Origin: Rhodospirillales bacterium
GTDB taxonomy: Bacteria > Pseudomonadota > Alphaproteobacteria > Rhodospirillales > Defluviicoccaceae
Direction: 5' to 3'
Length of the DNA stretch: 64,000 nt
Assembly: GCA_007694935.1 (NCBI GenBank)
Contig: REES01000073.1
Span: forward strand, 1 to 64,000
A model generated the notes under the pieces. It searched no databases, was not told the origin of the DNA, and saw nothing but the letters and a program-made list of their open reading frames with translations. This document shows, piece after piece, positions 36,111 to 45,402 of this stretch (the stretch's first letter is position 1; every line of letters starts with the position of its first letter). Made by a program: the position numbers and the translations under genes.

Positions 36111-37772
36111 TCAGCGAACGAAGGCCTGGGACATCGCGCTGATGGCGGCGGTCGGCGTCGGCGCTTCGGTGAGCAGGCGGGATGCCTCCTTCAGGCCCAC
36201 CTCCTGCTCCACCACCAGAAGCGAGCCGTAGGCGCTGAAGAAAACGCCGACACACAGCGCGAATCCGCACAGTCCCGCCGCCTGCCGGCGTCGCTCGAGC
36301 GGCGTCTGCACCCGCGAGATCGAGCCCAGCACCGGCAGGTCGAAGTGATTTTTCAAGCTTCGGATATCGACGAAGCTACCGTTCAGCAGTGCCAGCAGCA
36401 TCGCCCCGCCGGCGCCGGCGCCCAAGCTCACCACCAGTACCGCGGAGACGAACATCGTCCGGTTCGGCCAGCTCGGGTGTGCCGGCACTTGCGGCGCATC
36501 GATGACGCGATATTGCACGTCGCCCCGAATCGACCGGCGCTCGGTCAAACTGGCGGTCTCGCGACGGGCCAGCAACTGGTCGTGCTTGGCCTTGATCACG
36601 CCGTAGTCCCGGTTGAGCCGCGCCATTTCGGCCTCAACCTCCGGCACCGTCATGGCCGATTGCTCAAGTTGCATGACCCGCTCCTGGCGCCGCTTCAGGT
36701 CCTGCTCCAGGCGCGAGATTTCGGCTTCCTTGTCGAACAGGCGCATCTGCAGACCGGTGTATGTCGGGTTCGGCACCCGCGCGCCGCCGTTGCCAGCCGC
36801 TGTCCCGGGGGCCGGTCCAATGTCGCTCATCAGGCTGGCCCCGTCTGCCTGAAGCCGAACGCGACGCTGTTCCAGAGCCGCGATCCGGCGGTCCAGCGCC
36901 AGCACGTCGGGATGCTGCTCGGTGTAGCGCAATAGCACCTGCTCTCGCTCCGAGCGAAGGGTGCGGATGTCCCCTTCCACCTGCAAAAGTGAAAGGCTCG
37001 CGTCGGTGGGCGGCCCCAGCCCGGCTGACGTGCCGATCATCTCCGGCACCAGTTCCAGTTGCTCCTGCAGAAGAGTGCGCTCTCGCAGGGCGTCCTGGAA
37101 CCGAGCCTCTGCCGCGGCAAGCTCTTGTTTGGCTTCACCCAGCCGCTCATAGAAGCCGCCCCGACCCATGTAGGCCATGTTCTGTTGCTTGAACTGAGCC
37201 AGACGCTGCTCGGCTGCGGTAAGCTGGACCTCATAGGTTGCGAGCTGTTCATTGATGAACGCTTGCGCCGCATCCATGTCCTGCCGGCTGCGGCCCAGGC
37301 TGGTTTCCACGAAGATGTCCATCAAGGCCTGAACGGTATCTCGCGCCCGGACCGGCTCTGTATCCGAAACTTCCAGCGTATAGATGTCGGCCTGGCTGCG
37401 GCCGATCCTGATACTGCGGCGCAGCTGATCGAGGACCATGTCCAGTTCTTCACTGGAGGTCACCGTCAGATCCCGGTCGGTCACCCGAGCCAGGCGTTCC
37501 AGGTTTTCACGGCGCAGCAGCGTTTCCTGCATGGTGTGGAGTTCGCGGCCCACGTCGGACTCGACTGCGATGCCGCTGAGCAAGGGACGCAGCACGGTTC
37601 GGGTGTCGACGTAGATCCGGCCCGACGACGAATAGACGTCAGGCAGCGAGATCACATAGGCCCAGCCGGCAAGCGCCATCACGGCGGCCAGTGCCAGCGC
37701 AATCCAGCGCCGCTTCCAGGTCTCGTTGAGATACAGAAGGGCTTGCTGTCGGAGCTCGTCAAAGTTGAACAT
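36111..37772 (-). CDS. XrtA-system polysaccharide chain length determinant (Wzz/GumC type)
   Basis: 553-residue inner-membrane protein. A first membrane helix lies at about 25-45, after the start MFNFDELRQQALLYLNETW, followed by the Wzz domain (SSGRIYVDTRTVLRPLL), a long periplasmic region with heptad-like coiled coils rich in Gln, Glu and Arg, then hydrophobic segments near 430-455 and 495-520. Length and the N-terminal motif match the PEP-CTERM/XrtA version of the family. It works with the downstream kinase in exopolysaccharide assembly. Confidence 0.9.
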   Translation of the reverse strand: MFNFDELRQQALLYLNETWKRRWIALALAAVMALAGWAYVISLPDVYSSSGRIYVDTRTVLRPLLSGIAVESDVGRELHTMQETLLRRENLERLARVTDRDLTVTSSEELDMVLDQLRRSIRIGRSQADIYTLEVSDTEPVRARDTVQALMDIFVETSLGRSRQDMDAAQAFINEQLATYEVQLTAAEQRLAQFKQQNMAYMGRGGFYERLGEAKQELAAAEARFQDALRERTLLQEQLELVPEMIGTSAGLGPPTDASLSLLQVEGDIRTLRSEREQVLLRYTEQHPDVLALDRRIAALEQRRVRLQADGASLMSDIGPAPGTAAGNGGARVPNPTYTGLQMRLFDKEAEISRLEQDLKRRQERVMQLEQSAMTVPEVEAEMARLNRDYGVIKAKHDQLLARRETASLTERRSIRGDVQYRVIDAPQVPAHPSWPNRTMFVSAVLVVSLGAGAGGAMLLALLNGSFVDIRSLKNHFDLPVLGSISRVQTPLERRRQAAGLCGFALCVGVFFSAYGSLLVVEQEVGLKEASRLLTEAPTPTAAISAMSQAFVR

Positions 37773-37909
37773 TTTTGAGCGCCTGCCTTTCTCTACGGTC
37801 GTACCACGGCGGTTTGGGCTGTATCGACGGCTGGATCGGCATCACGGCACCCATGCCGCGATCCCCAGGAGGTCGCCGTGCCCCGACACGGCGGCCCCAA
37901 GGGGCGCGG

Positions 37910-38578
37910 TCATGGTTTTCCAGTCGGGTATTCGACAATATACGCGCCCAGTTCCTTGAAGGTTTCGTTGGCGTTCCAGACAAAGCCTTGTTGCACCGGC
38001 CAGTAATGGACCGGCCAAAAACGGTTGCTGGCATCGCACGGCGGTCGGCTCGGCGAGGTCCCAGGGATGGTGTCGCCGCGATGCGCCCAGTCCAACCCCC
38101 AGCTGGAGAAGCTCCCGCGCGTCACGACGTCGCCGGTGACCCACTGCAGCCGGTTGATTTGGCACCAGTAGCGGAGACCGATCCACACCGCTTGGTGCGG
38201 CCAGAAGGTACGCAGCAGGAAGTCATGAATGTGCTGGCTGTCGACGACCGCGAGCCGACCTTGCACGCCGTTGTGCGACATGTTTCGTGCGTTGTCCGCA
38301 GCGCGCGGCCAACCCACCGCGCGAAACCCGGAACCGCGGATCGAGTCGCCGAGCGTCGCCGCCACCATCTCGAAGTAGCGGCCGGATACGGGGTCATAGA
38401 CCTTTTCCCCAAACCCCACACGCTCCGACGATTGCGCCGGCGTCACCACGAGCAAGAGCCCGACCGTCGCTGCGAGCACCAACCATGCGACGGTACCCGC
38501 GGTCCGCCCGAAAGCACCCCGATGGGCGCTTCGAAGCCGCGGGACCGGACGGTCGGCGATGTTGGCGATGGTGTTCAT
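37910..38578 (-). CDS. C-type-lectin-like exported or membrane-anchored protein
   Basis: 222 residues. A hydrophobic segment at about 28-48 behind a basic N-terminus is a signal anchor or signal peptide. The rest resembles the C-type lectin fold: GRYFEMV, the AADNARNM helix, GRLAVVDSQHIHDFL, VWIGLRYWCQINRLQWVTGD, and a late WNANETFKELGAYIVEYP strand. It sits in the XrtA operon between the amidotransferase and the Wzz-type gene. A lectin-like protein there is a candidate for binding the polysaccharide. The C-terminus shows no PEP-CTERM signal (no Pro-Glu-Pro, no final helix and Arg cluster), so it is not an obvious exosortase substrate. Confidence 0.7.
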   Translation of the reverse strand: MNTIANIADRPVPRLRSAHRGAFGRTAGTVAWLVLAATVGLLLVVTPAQSSERVGFGEKVYDPVSGRYFEMVAATLGDSIRGSGFRAVGWPRAADNARNMSHNGVQGRLAVVDSQHIHDFLLRTFWPHQAVWIGLRYWCQINRLQWVTGDVVTRGSFSSWGLDWAHRGDTIPGTSPSRPPCDASNRFWPVHYWPVQQGFVWNANETFKELGAYIVEYPTGKP

Positions 38579-38618
38579 GCGACGGCGAACTCTTCCCTGA
38601 CCTTGTCCCGCGACGGCT

Positions 38619-40580
38619 TCAAACCGCCACCATCCTGGCCGGCGCGGCGGTTTCGATCGGTGCCGGCGGCGCCGGCACGGTTGCTGCTGACCGATGCACC
38701 CGCTCCAGAAACGAGACGAACATCAGCACTGACCACAGGCACGAACTGTGATCCCGCAAGCCGCTCTCGTGTTCCTGCAAGGCACGCTGCACGAAAGCCT
38801 GGTCCAACATGCCGGAGGTCGCAACCGCCGAATCGGCCAGTAGCGCACGCAGACGTCCCCGCAGCGGCCCGCGGAACCATGCCGCCAACGGCACCGCAAA
38901 GCCCATCTTCTCGCGATAGAGGATGGAGCTGGGCACCAGGGGCTCCAGGCTCTTCTTGAACAGATACTTGCCCGCGCGGCCGCGCAACCGAAGGCCGGCC
39001 GGCAGGCGGGCTCCCCATTCCACGAACTTGTGGTCCAGGATCGGCACCCTCACCTCCAGACCATGGGCCATGCTCGCCCGGTCGACCTTGGTGAGGATGT
39101 CGCCGGGAAGGTAGGTCATCAGGTCAGCGTACTGAACCCGCGCCACCGGGTCCGCGGCGGTCGCCCGATCCATGTGGTACCGCAGCACCTCGGAGGCGTG
39201 ATAGCCCGCGAGGTCCTGCTGGAGATCGCTCGACAGAAGCCGGTGCCGCAGCCGGTCCGGCATCACCGAGACGCTGTGGAAGTAAGCGCCCACCGAGTCC
39301 CGGGCAAGGGCTTCCAGGGTTGCCTTGGCGCGAAGCACCTTCGGTGCCCAGTCCGCCTTGGGATAGGCCGCGCCGAGCATGCCGAACAAGACTCCGCGCA
39401 GCGGCGCAGGGACCCTGGCCCTGACCGTCTCTTCGTAGTGATGCCAGCGGTGGCGCCGGTAGCCGGCAAACAGTTCGTCACCGCCGTCACCGGACAAAGC
39501 AACGGTGACGTGCTCGCGACCCAGGGCGCATACCTGATAGGTCGGCAAGGCCGAGCTGTCGGCGAACGGCTCGTCGTAGACGTCGATCAGCGTTTCCAGC
39601 AGGTCAAAGTCCGCCGGGTTGACCTCCCGGGTGTTGTGCTGCGTGCCGTAGCGCCCGGCCAGCAGCGCGGCATGGCTGGATTCGTCGTACTCGGGCTCGC
39701 CGAAACCGATGGAGCAGGTCACCACCGGGCTGTCCGACAACCCGGCCATCAGCGCCACGACGGCGCTCGAGTCGACGCCGCCGGACAGAAACGCTCCCAG
39801 CGGCACATCCGCGATCAGGCGGAGCCGAACCGCTTCACGCAGCCGCTCCACCAGTTCCGCGGCGAGAGTTGCTTCGTCACCCTCCATGTCGCCCGAGAAG
39901 GACACGTCCCAGTACCGGCGTGGTGAGACCGTGCCATCCCCCCGGGTCACGCACATCCGGTGACCCGGCGCCAGCTTGCGGGCGGTGCGGTAGATGGTCT
40001 TCGGGTCCGGAACATAGCCGTAGGCGAAATAGTCCTCAACCGCCAGGGGATCGATGTCGCGGCTGAACCCCGGGTGGCACAGCAAGGCCTTCAGCTCTGA
40101 AGCGAAGATCAGGGTGCCATCCGAGAGCTTTGAATAATAAAGCGGCTTTTTGCCGAGCCGATCGCGGGCGAGAAACAGCGTCTGCCGATGATCGTCCCAC
40201 AAGGCAAAGGCGAACATGCCGCGGAAGCGCTCGACGCACGCTTCGCCCCATTCCTCCCAGGCGTGGACGATGACCTCGGTGTCGCAGCGGGTGCGGAACG
40301 TATGGCCACGCTGGGCCAACTGGTCGGCCAGTTCGTGGAAATTGTAGATCTCGCCATTATAGACGACGACCACACTGCCGTCCTCGTTGTACAACGGTTG
40401 GTGTCCGCCGGCCAGATCGATGATGGCAAGGCGACGGTGTCCGAGTCCCAGGCCCGGCCCCACATGCAGGCCGTCGCCATCAGGCCCGCGGTGGGCAAGC
40501 CGGTCATTCATCTGGCGCAGCAGGCCGCGATCGATCGGCCGCGTCCCGTAACAGTCAAAAATACCGACGAAACCGCACAT
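38619..40580 (-). CDS. XrtA/PEP-CTERM system amidotransferase (asparagine synthase-like)
   Basis: 653 residues. It starts MCGFVGIFD, so Cys2 is the glutaminase nucleophile after Met removal, with RLAHRGPDGDG and YNGEIYN motifs in the glutamine amidotransferase half. The synthetase half has the ATP-binding SGGVDSS at 266-272 and SGDGGDELFAGYRRH. It resembles AsnB, but its place directly after xrtA marks the exosortase-linked subgroup, thought to amidate a sugar or other precursor of the exopolysaccharide rather than make free asparagine. It is six bases from the xrtA stop codon. Confidence 0.9.
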   Translation of the reverse strand: MCGFVGIFDCYGTRPIDRGLLRQMNDRLAHRGPDGDGLHVGPGLGLGHRRLAIIDLAGGHQPLYNEDGSVVVVYNGEIYNFHELADQLAQRGHTFRTRCDTEVIVHAWEEWGEACVERFRGMFAFALWDDHRQTLFLARDRLGKKPLYYSKLSDGTLIFASELKALLCHPGFSRDIDPLAVEDYFAYGYVPDPKTIYRTARKLAPGHRMCVTRGDGTVSPRRYWDVSFSGDMEGDEATLAAELVERLREAVRLRLIADVPLGAFLSGGVDSSAVVALMAGLSDSPVVTCSIGFGEPEYDESSHAALLAGRYGTQHNTREVNPADFDLLETLIDVYDEPFADSSALPTYQVCALGREHVTVALSGDGGDELFAGYRRHRWHHYEETVRARVPAPLRGVLFGMLGAAYPKADWAPKVLRAKATLEALARDSVGAYFHSVSVMPDRLRHRLLSSDLQQDLAGYHASEVLRYHMDRATAADPVARVQYADLMTYLPGDILTKVDRASMAHGLEVRVPILDHKFVEWGARLPAGLRLRGRAGKYLFKKSLEPLVPSSILYREKMGFAVPLAAWFRGPLRGRLRALLADSAVATSGMLDQAFVQRALQEHESGLRDHSSCLWSVLMFVSFLERVHRSAATVPAPPAPIETAAPARMVAV

Positions 40581-40586
40581 TCCGTC

Positions 40587-42269
40587 TCAACTCCGTTCCG
40601 CGCTGGGCGTCGCACGCGCGCTCTGGCTCGTCGTGCCGCGGGCGAACGCCTCGAGGGATGTTCTGATGGACGTCACGTCATCCAGGAATGCCTGCAACAC
40701 CGCTGCGGCTTCGGCCGGAGAATCGTCATAGTCCGCCGTGACCGCGATCACCGCCGCCGCGGGATTCTCAAACAGCAGCCTTGCCTTGGCCTGCAGCAGC
40801 TTGGCCTCGACCTTGTTTGACGTGAACCGCTCATCCACCCAGTACCAGTACCAGATCAAACGCTTACGTTCCGTTGACGCGATCCGTTCGGTGCGGACCT
40901 CGAGCTCCTGGCCGTCGACGGTTGCGGTGGCTCGGCCGACGCCCACCCGTCGCCAACGCGTCTCGTCGCTGAAGCGGTTCATCTCGTTGACCACCTCCGA
41001 GCCCTGGCGCTGGAACGCGTAGCCGGCGACGAAAAGTTCGACCATGCGGTCTTCGTCCGAGAAGGCCTCGAGCACCGTGGCGTCCGCACCGCTGAACACC
41101 GGCTGCCAGTCCGACACACGACCGGGTTCCGGCTGCCAGGAACCGGCGACTCGCCAGGCTGGGAACTCGGCCGTCAGGACTGCCGACGGCCCGGGGTCGG
41201 TCAGGCGATCCAGCACCGGGCCGGCGGTCAGGATCATCAGAGCGGCGAGCGTCACCAGACCGAACCGGCGCGCGGTCGGGGGCGTGGTGCCGAGGCCGGG
41301 GGCCTCGGCGTGGAATGAGGCCAGCGGCATTGTGCGGGACCGCTCGCGCAGGGCGAAGGCGGCGGCAATCAACAGCAAGGTCACGATACTGAAGAACAGC
41401 CACCCGTAGACGATGTGATCGACCCCGACAGCGATCCTAAAATCGGAGAGATGAGCGATCATGATGATGCCGTAGGCGCGGAACCCGTTGGCCACGACCG
41501 GGATGACCACAGCAAGTGCAATGACGGTCAGGCGGCGCCACCACGAGGAGAACAGGACATGGGCGAGCAGGGCGCCGAGAACGATCGTGCTGATCAGGAA
41601 GCGGATGCCGGCGCACGCCTCGGCCACCACGAAGCTCCCCGCCGGGATGTAAATGTAGAGATGGTCACGAAAGACGGGGACGGCCGACCATTGCAGCAGC
41701 CAGACCGACAGGTCTGCAGTGATATGTTGCAACGGAGATACCAGAAAATTCCCGAACGGCACGGCAAAGAACAGGAAACCGAGCGGAAAAATAACCCGGC
41801 GGGTGACTTCCCACCCGAACATAACCAGGAACAGCGACTGGATCATCGCGATCAGTGCGAATTGCTGGACCACTTGAACGTCGGCGGATTCCGCCACCAG
41901 CCACCCAAGCACCGCGCCGCCCAACAAGACCAATGCCCATGGTTCGCACCGGGGACTAAGCGCCAGCAACTGTTCCCGTTGCCGCCACACCAGCACCATC
42001 GCCACCGGCAGGATCAGAAAGCCGTGGCCGTAGGTGCGGTCGCCCCACCAGGTCGTGACCATGAACCCGGCGGTAGCCGAGAACAGCGCCAGCAGACACC
42101 CCGCCGACAGCAGAAATAAGGCACCGGCCACCCGCCAATGCCGCAAGTGCAATCTGGCTGCCGAAGCATCGCAGGGGGCGCCGGCGGCGCTGGTCTTGGC
42201 CTGATCATGCCGCGGGTCCGGCGACCAACCTGCCCCGGGCTGTCTGATCGTCGTGTCGGTCAAGGCCAT
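40587..42269 (-). CDS. xrtA: Exosortase A fused to an EpsI domain
   Basis: Integral membrane transpeptidase-like enzyme that cuts PEP-CTERM sorting signals. 560 residues. The exosortase part (to about 330) has eight or so membrane helices and the catalytic set Cys219 (in VAEACAGIRFL), Arg264 (ANGFRAYGI) and His285 (DHIVYGW). The C-terminal part (about 340-560) is a soluble EpsI domain, fused as is common for XrtA. The ATG at 42269 leaves 35 bp to the FemAB-family gene; an upstream in-frame ATG would overlap that gene. Confidence 0.94.
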   Translation of the reverse strand: MALTDTTIRQPGAGWSPDPRHDQAKTSAAGAPCDASAARLHLRHWRVAGALFLLSAGCLLALFSATAGFMVTTWWGDRTYGHGFLILPVAMVLVWRQREQLLALSPRCEPWALVLLGGAVLGWLVAESADVQVVQQFALIAMIQSLFLVMFGWEVTRRVIFPLGFLFFAVPFGNFLVSPLQHITADLSVWLLQWSAVPVFRDHLYIYIPAGSFVVAEACAGIRFLISTIVLGALLAHVLFSSWWRRLTVIALAVVIPVVANGFRAYGIIMIAHLSDFRIAVGVDHIVYGWLFFSIVTLLLIAAAFALRERSRTMPLASFHAEAPGLGTTPPTARRFGLVTLAALMILTAGPVLDRLTDPGPSAVLTAEFPAWRVAGSWQPEPGRVSDWQPVFSGADATVLEAFSDEDRMVELFVAGYAFQRQGSEVVNEMNRFSDETRWRRVGVGRATATVDGQELEVRTERIASTERKRLIWYWYWVDERFTSNKVEAKLLQAKARLLFENPAAAVIAVTADYDDSPAEAAAVLQAFLDDVTSIRTSLEAFARGTTSQSARATPSAERS

Positions 42270-42304
42270 CCTCTCACTGGCATCAGCCACGCCCGCGCAA
42301 CCGG

Positions 42305-43369
42305 TCACCCGAGTTGCCGTGCGAGATGCGGGCCGACCACATTGGCGACCCGAACCGGCAACCGCTGCCACAGTGCGATCAGGCGTTGATACTTCGGGTT
42401 CAGCGGGTTGGTGTCAGGAACGGTTGCCCCTTTGAACAAGACGAATTCGTGATGGAGCGGTTCCGGGGAGAACCCCCAGTGCTGCTTGAAGGCGAATGCA
42501 CCGGTCCCCTGCTTGCTGCGGCTGAAATCGAACAGGCGAAGGCCGTCTTCGCAGGCCCGCCTCATGACCTCCCAGTACATAAAGTCATAGCCGGCCACCT
42601 CGCGCGCCACCGGGTGGCCGCCACCATGGTACAGGTGTACCTCCGCCCGGAAGTAGAAAGAGATCACGCTGCTGATCGGCCGGCCATCGTGAGAGACGGT
42701 CAGGATCTTGCAGTCATCACCAAACACGTCCGCAAGGGCTGCGTAATACCGCCTCGGCTTGATCGGGGTTCCAAGGTTTCGGACGCTCTCGCTGTAAATC
42801 GGAAAGAATCTCTCGATGTCACCGTCCAGGTCACTACTCAGGCCGAGCTTCATACCCTTGCGCACCATCGCGCGCTGCTTGCGGGGGACGGCCAGCAGAT
42901 TCTTGTCCGGATCCGGATCGATCGCCTTTCGAAAGGTGGCGTAGAGGCTGGCGTTGCAGGCCCGGTCCGCATGCCAGGGTTGGCGAAGACGATACTCGAG
43001 GAACGCCACGCCGAGGGAGGCGGCCAGCGAGCGCGCCGCGTCGTCAAGAGCCTGGCGGGCGGCGTCGTCAACGGCGACGGGGCCCCCATAGACGCAGAAT
43101 GCATTCGATATCAACGTGTCGCCGAAGAGGCGACTGCGCACGTGGGTCAGTGGCAGGATTCCCCGGACTTCGCCGCCGGCCTCGGCCATCAGGTAATGGC
43201 AGCGCTGGCCGAGCGTGTTTTCGATGACCGTCTTCCAGCCCGCGCGATGGAAGAATGTGGCGTCCGGGCACGCATCCACGAACGCCTCCCAGCGCCCCAT
43301 GGAGGCTTGGTCCAGCGGTATCACGCGAAGGTCGGTCGGCGCCGAAGGGGCTGCGGCAATCATATTCAT
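42305..43369 (-). CDS. XrtA-associated FemAB-family protein
   Basis: 354 residues with two GNAT-like halves. It opens with the TFFHRAGWKTVIE and GEVRGILPLTHV segments typical of this group and has the late LYHGGGHPVAREVAGYDFMYWEVMRRACEDG signature in the second half (read in pieces). FemAB proteins transfer aminoacyl groups to peptidoglycan precursors; the exosortase-linked group probably modifies a polysaccharide or lipid-linked intermediate. The start is two bases after the stop codon of the deacetylase gene, so translation is likely coupled. Confidence 0.88.
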   Translation of the reverse strand: MNMIAAAPSAPTDLRVIPLDQASMGRWEAFVDACPDATFFHRAGWKTVIENTLGQRCHYLMAEAGGEVRGILPLTHVRSRLFGDTLISNAFCVYGGPVAVDDAARQALDDAARSLAASLGVAFLEYRLRQPWHADRACNASLYATFRKAIDPDPDKNLLAVPRKQRAMVRKGMKLGLSSDLDGDIERFFPIYSESVRNLGTPIKPRRYYAALADVFGDDCKILTVSHDGRPISSVISFYFRAEVHLYHGGGHPVAREVAGYDFMYWEVMRRACEDGLRLFDFSRSKQGTGAFAFKQHWGFSPEPLHHEFVLFKGATVPDTNPLNPKYQRLIALWQRLPVRVANVVGPHLARQLG

Positions 43370-43371
43370 GG

Positions 43372-44280
43372 CTAATGAATTCCAAAGGTCACATCAATCG
43401 GGCCCCAATGGAAATCCGTGAGAAGCCGCTGCAGCTTGGCTTCCATCTTTGCAATGTTCACGTAATGCCGGGCGCGCTTCGACCACGGGGCCTGGGTGAT
43501 CCGTGGCTGGCCCGTATCCAGTTCCCAGGGATGGAAATAGAAGACACCGGGCTGGCCATCGGTACTGTTCACCCTTTTCAGTGCGCGCGCACATAGAGCA
43601 TAGGGGAGAAGTCTGAAGAAACCGCCACCCCCGCAGGGCAGGCGGCGGCCGAACGCGAGGGTGGTGCTGATCGGGATCTCGATCAGCCCGCCGTCGGATG
43701 CCGGATGGTAGGGAAAGCGGGGCGCGTCCGGCAGGCCATAGTGATCATGCCGGATCGGGTAGACGCTGGAGCTGTAGCGATAACCGGCCTCCGCCAGCAC
43801 GTCGAACGCCCAGAGGTTGGTCGCACCGATGGAGAAGCTCGGCGCCCGGAAGCCTTTCACCGGGCGGCCGCTGATATCCTCCAGAGCTTTCCGGCTGCCC
43901 TCGGCATCGCGGAAGAACGCCTCCGGGGTCTGATGATCGACGCGGACGTGATCACAGCCATGGCTGGCCACCTCATGGCCGTCCGCGACCATGCGCCGGA
44001 CCAACTCCGGATGGCGTGCGGCGACCCAGGCCAGAACGAAAAAAGTTGCCCGGACATTATGCTGGTCGAATATGTCGAGGACACGATGGCAACAGCGGTC
44101 CACCCTCCGGGGCAGGCGCTCCCAGTCGCTTCGATCGATCACCGCGGAGAATCCGGACACGTGAAAGTAGTCTTCCACGTCCACCGACATGGCGTTGATA
44201 CGCCCGGCCGAAGGCACCGATGCGGCGCCAGCGCGCTGCTCCGATGCTGCCGGAAGGTTGACCAAGTCACCTCGTGGCAT
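43372..44280 (-). CDS. XrtA-associated polysaccharide deacetylase
   Basis: 302 residues, NodB-type carbohydrate esterase. SVDVEDYFHV provides the catalytic and metal-binding acids (Asp34, Asp37), SHGCDH gives the metal-binding histidines (His107, His111), and FRAPSFSIG and YSSSVYPIRHDHYG follow. It would remove N-acetyl groups from the polysaccharide made by this locus. It is first in the minus arm. The ATG at 44280 was chosen for its AGGAT-type site; an ATG 30 codons later, right at the domain edge, is possible. Confidence 0.9.
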   Translation of the reverse strand: MPRGDLVNLPAASEQRAGAASVPSAGRINAMSVDVEDYFHVSGFSAVIDRSDWERLPRRVDRCCHRVLDIFDQHNVRATFFVLAWVAARHPELVRRMVADGHEVASHGCDHVRVDHQTPEAFFRDAEGSRKALEDISGRPVKGFRAPSFSIGATNLWAFDVLAEAGYRYSSSVYPIRHDHYGLPDAPRFPYHPASDGGLIEIPISTTLAFGRRLPCGGGGFFRLLPYALCARALKRVNSTDGQPGVFYFHPWELDTGQPRITQAPWSKRARHYVNIAKMEAKLQRLLTDFHWGPIDVTFGIH

Positions 44281-44350
44281 CGCCAATCCTATCCCGGTTC
44301 CGGAGCACTGAGACAGAGCGCACCCCAGAATAGACACAACACCGTTCCGT

Positions 44351-44456
44351 TCGGATCACACAGATCCGAGCAGACCACCCCTTCCCCGAGATCGGCTTAA
44401 CGCCATGCCGTTAACGGTAGCTGAAAGCCTTCCCGTCATGATACCCCCTAATGGGG
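44351..44456. promoter_or_regulatory. Three inverted repeats in the divergent XrtA control region
   Basis: Between the deacetylase (minus) and the YdcF-like gene (plus) lie TCGGATC-acaca-GATCCGA (44351-44369), TTAACG-ccatgc-CGTTAA (44397-44414) and CCCC-TAAT-GGGG (44445-44456). All have perfect arms and operator-like spacing. A shared regulator of both arms is plausible. I did not find a clear sigma-54 promoter here. Confidence 0.5.
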
Positions 44457-44564
44457 CGGACCATGACAATCCTTACGTGTCGGCCTTCGCCGGCACGGAC
44501 CCGCGAAGGCCGCCGGCATGGCGGCGGATCCGCCCCCGCGAGTCAAGGTGAAGAGTCTCCTGAG

Positions 44565-45332
44565 ATGCGTGGCCTGATCGCCGATCCGGTGTTCCTGAGC
44601 GTCGTCATCCTGGCGGCGGGCTTGGCCGTTCTGGCCGGTGGCGGCCGTCGCACCGGTCGTGCGCTGCTGGTCATGGCCGCCCTTGGGGTGTACACCCTGG
44701 CGACCCCTTGGGTTGCCGGGTACATGGTCCGCGCTGCCGCGGGCGGTCACGCCGATGGTGCCATCGAGGCGGCGGAACCCCAGGCGATCGTGGTGCTGAG
44801 CGCCGGCCTGAGGCGGCAGGCGCAGGAGTACGGTGGCGACACGGTCGATGCTCTGACCCTCGAGCGTTTGCGCTATGCGGCGCGGCTGCATCGCCGGACC
44901 GGTCTGCCCCTCGCGGTGACCGGTGGGCGACCCGACTATGCTGACAGCACGTTGGCCGAGGTCATGCGGCATTCCCTGGAGGAGGACTTCGGTGTGCCGG
45001 TCCGGTGGTTCGAGGATCGGGCGGGCAACACCGCCGAGAACGCGTTGAACACCGCGATGCTGCTGCGACCGTCGGGGATCGACACCATTTTTCTGGTCAC
45101 CCACGCCATGCACATGCCGCGCTCGCGGGCTGCGTTCGAGCGGGTCGGATTCGTCGTGGTGCCGGCCGCAACCGTCCTTCCGTCCGAGAGGGCGGGCCTG
45201 TCGCCGGAGGATCTGCTGCCGCAGACGCGGAGCCTCGCCGCCAGTGCGTATGCGCTGCATGAAATGATCGGCGGCATCTGGTATCGGCTCGGATTCTGGT
45301 ATGGTTCCGACCGCGGGACGTCGGGCCAATGA
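44565..45332 (+). CDS. YdcF/ElyC-type DUF218 protein
   Basis: 255 residues. Two hydrophobic segments at the N-terminus (about 8-24 and 30-50) are followed by the DUF218 domain: AIVVLSAGLRR, ERLRYAARLHRRTGLPLAVTGG, EDRAGNTAENALNTAMLL and VTHAMHMPRSRAAFER. Members act in envelope carbohydrate metabolism but their chemistry is poorly known. In XrtA loci a gene of this type often sits near the core. The start at 44565 was taken from the hydrophobic N-terminus; an alternative ATG at 44463 would add a low-complexity leader. Confidence 0.82.
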   Translation: MRGLIADPVFLSVVILAAGLAVLAGGGRRTGRALLVMAALGVYTLATPWVAGYMVRAAAGGHADGAIEAAEPQAIVVLSAGLRRQAQEYGGDTVDALTLERLRYAARLHRRTGLPLAVTGGRPDYADSTLAEVMRHSLEEDFGVPVRWFEDRAGNTAENALNTAMLLRPSGIDTIFLVTHAMHMPRSRAAFERVGFVVVPAATVLPSERAGLSPEDLLPQTRSLAASAYALHEMIGGIWYRLGFWYGSDRGTSGQ

Positions 45333-45402
45333 GAGGGGTGTCGGTGATGCTCGATCTTCAACGCGGATCGCCGACACCGGTGGTTGTCTTGCGGAAACTG
45401 CT

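Noticed and set aside
38619-40580. Housekeeping asparagine synthetase AsnB
   Set aside because: The gene is six bases from xrtA within the exopolysaccharide operon, and the 653-residue length fits the exosortase-linked subgroup.
45301-45402. Longer start for the acyl carrier protein
   Set aside because: It would overlap the YdcF-like gene and add a low-complexity leader. The GTG at 45403 has a good ribosome site.
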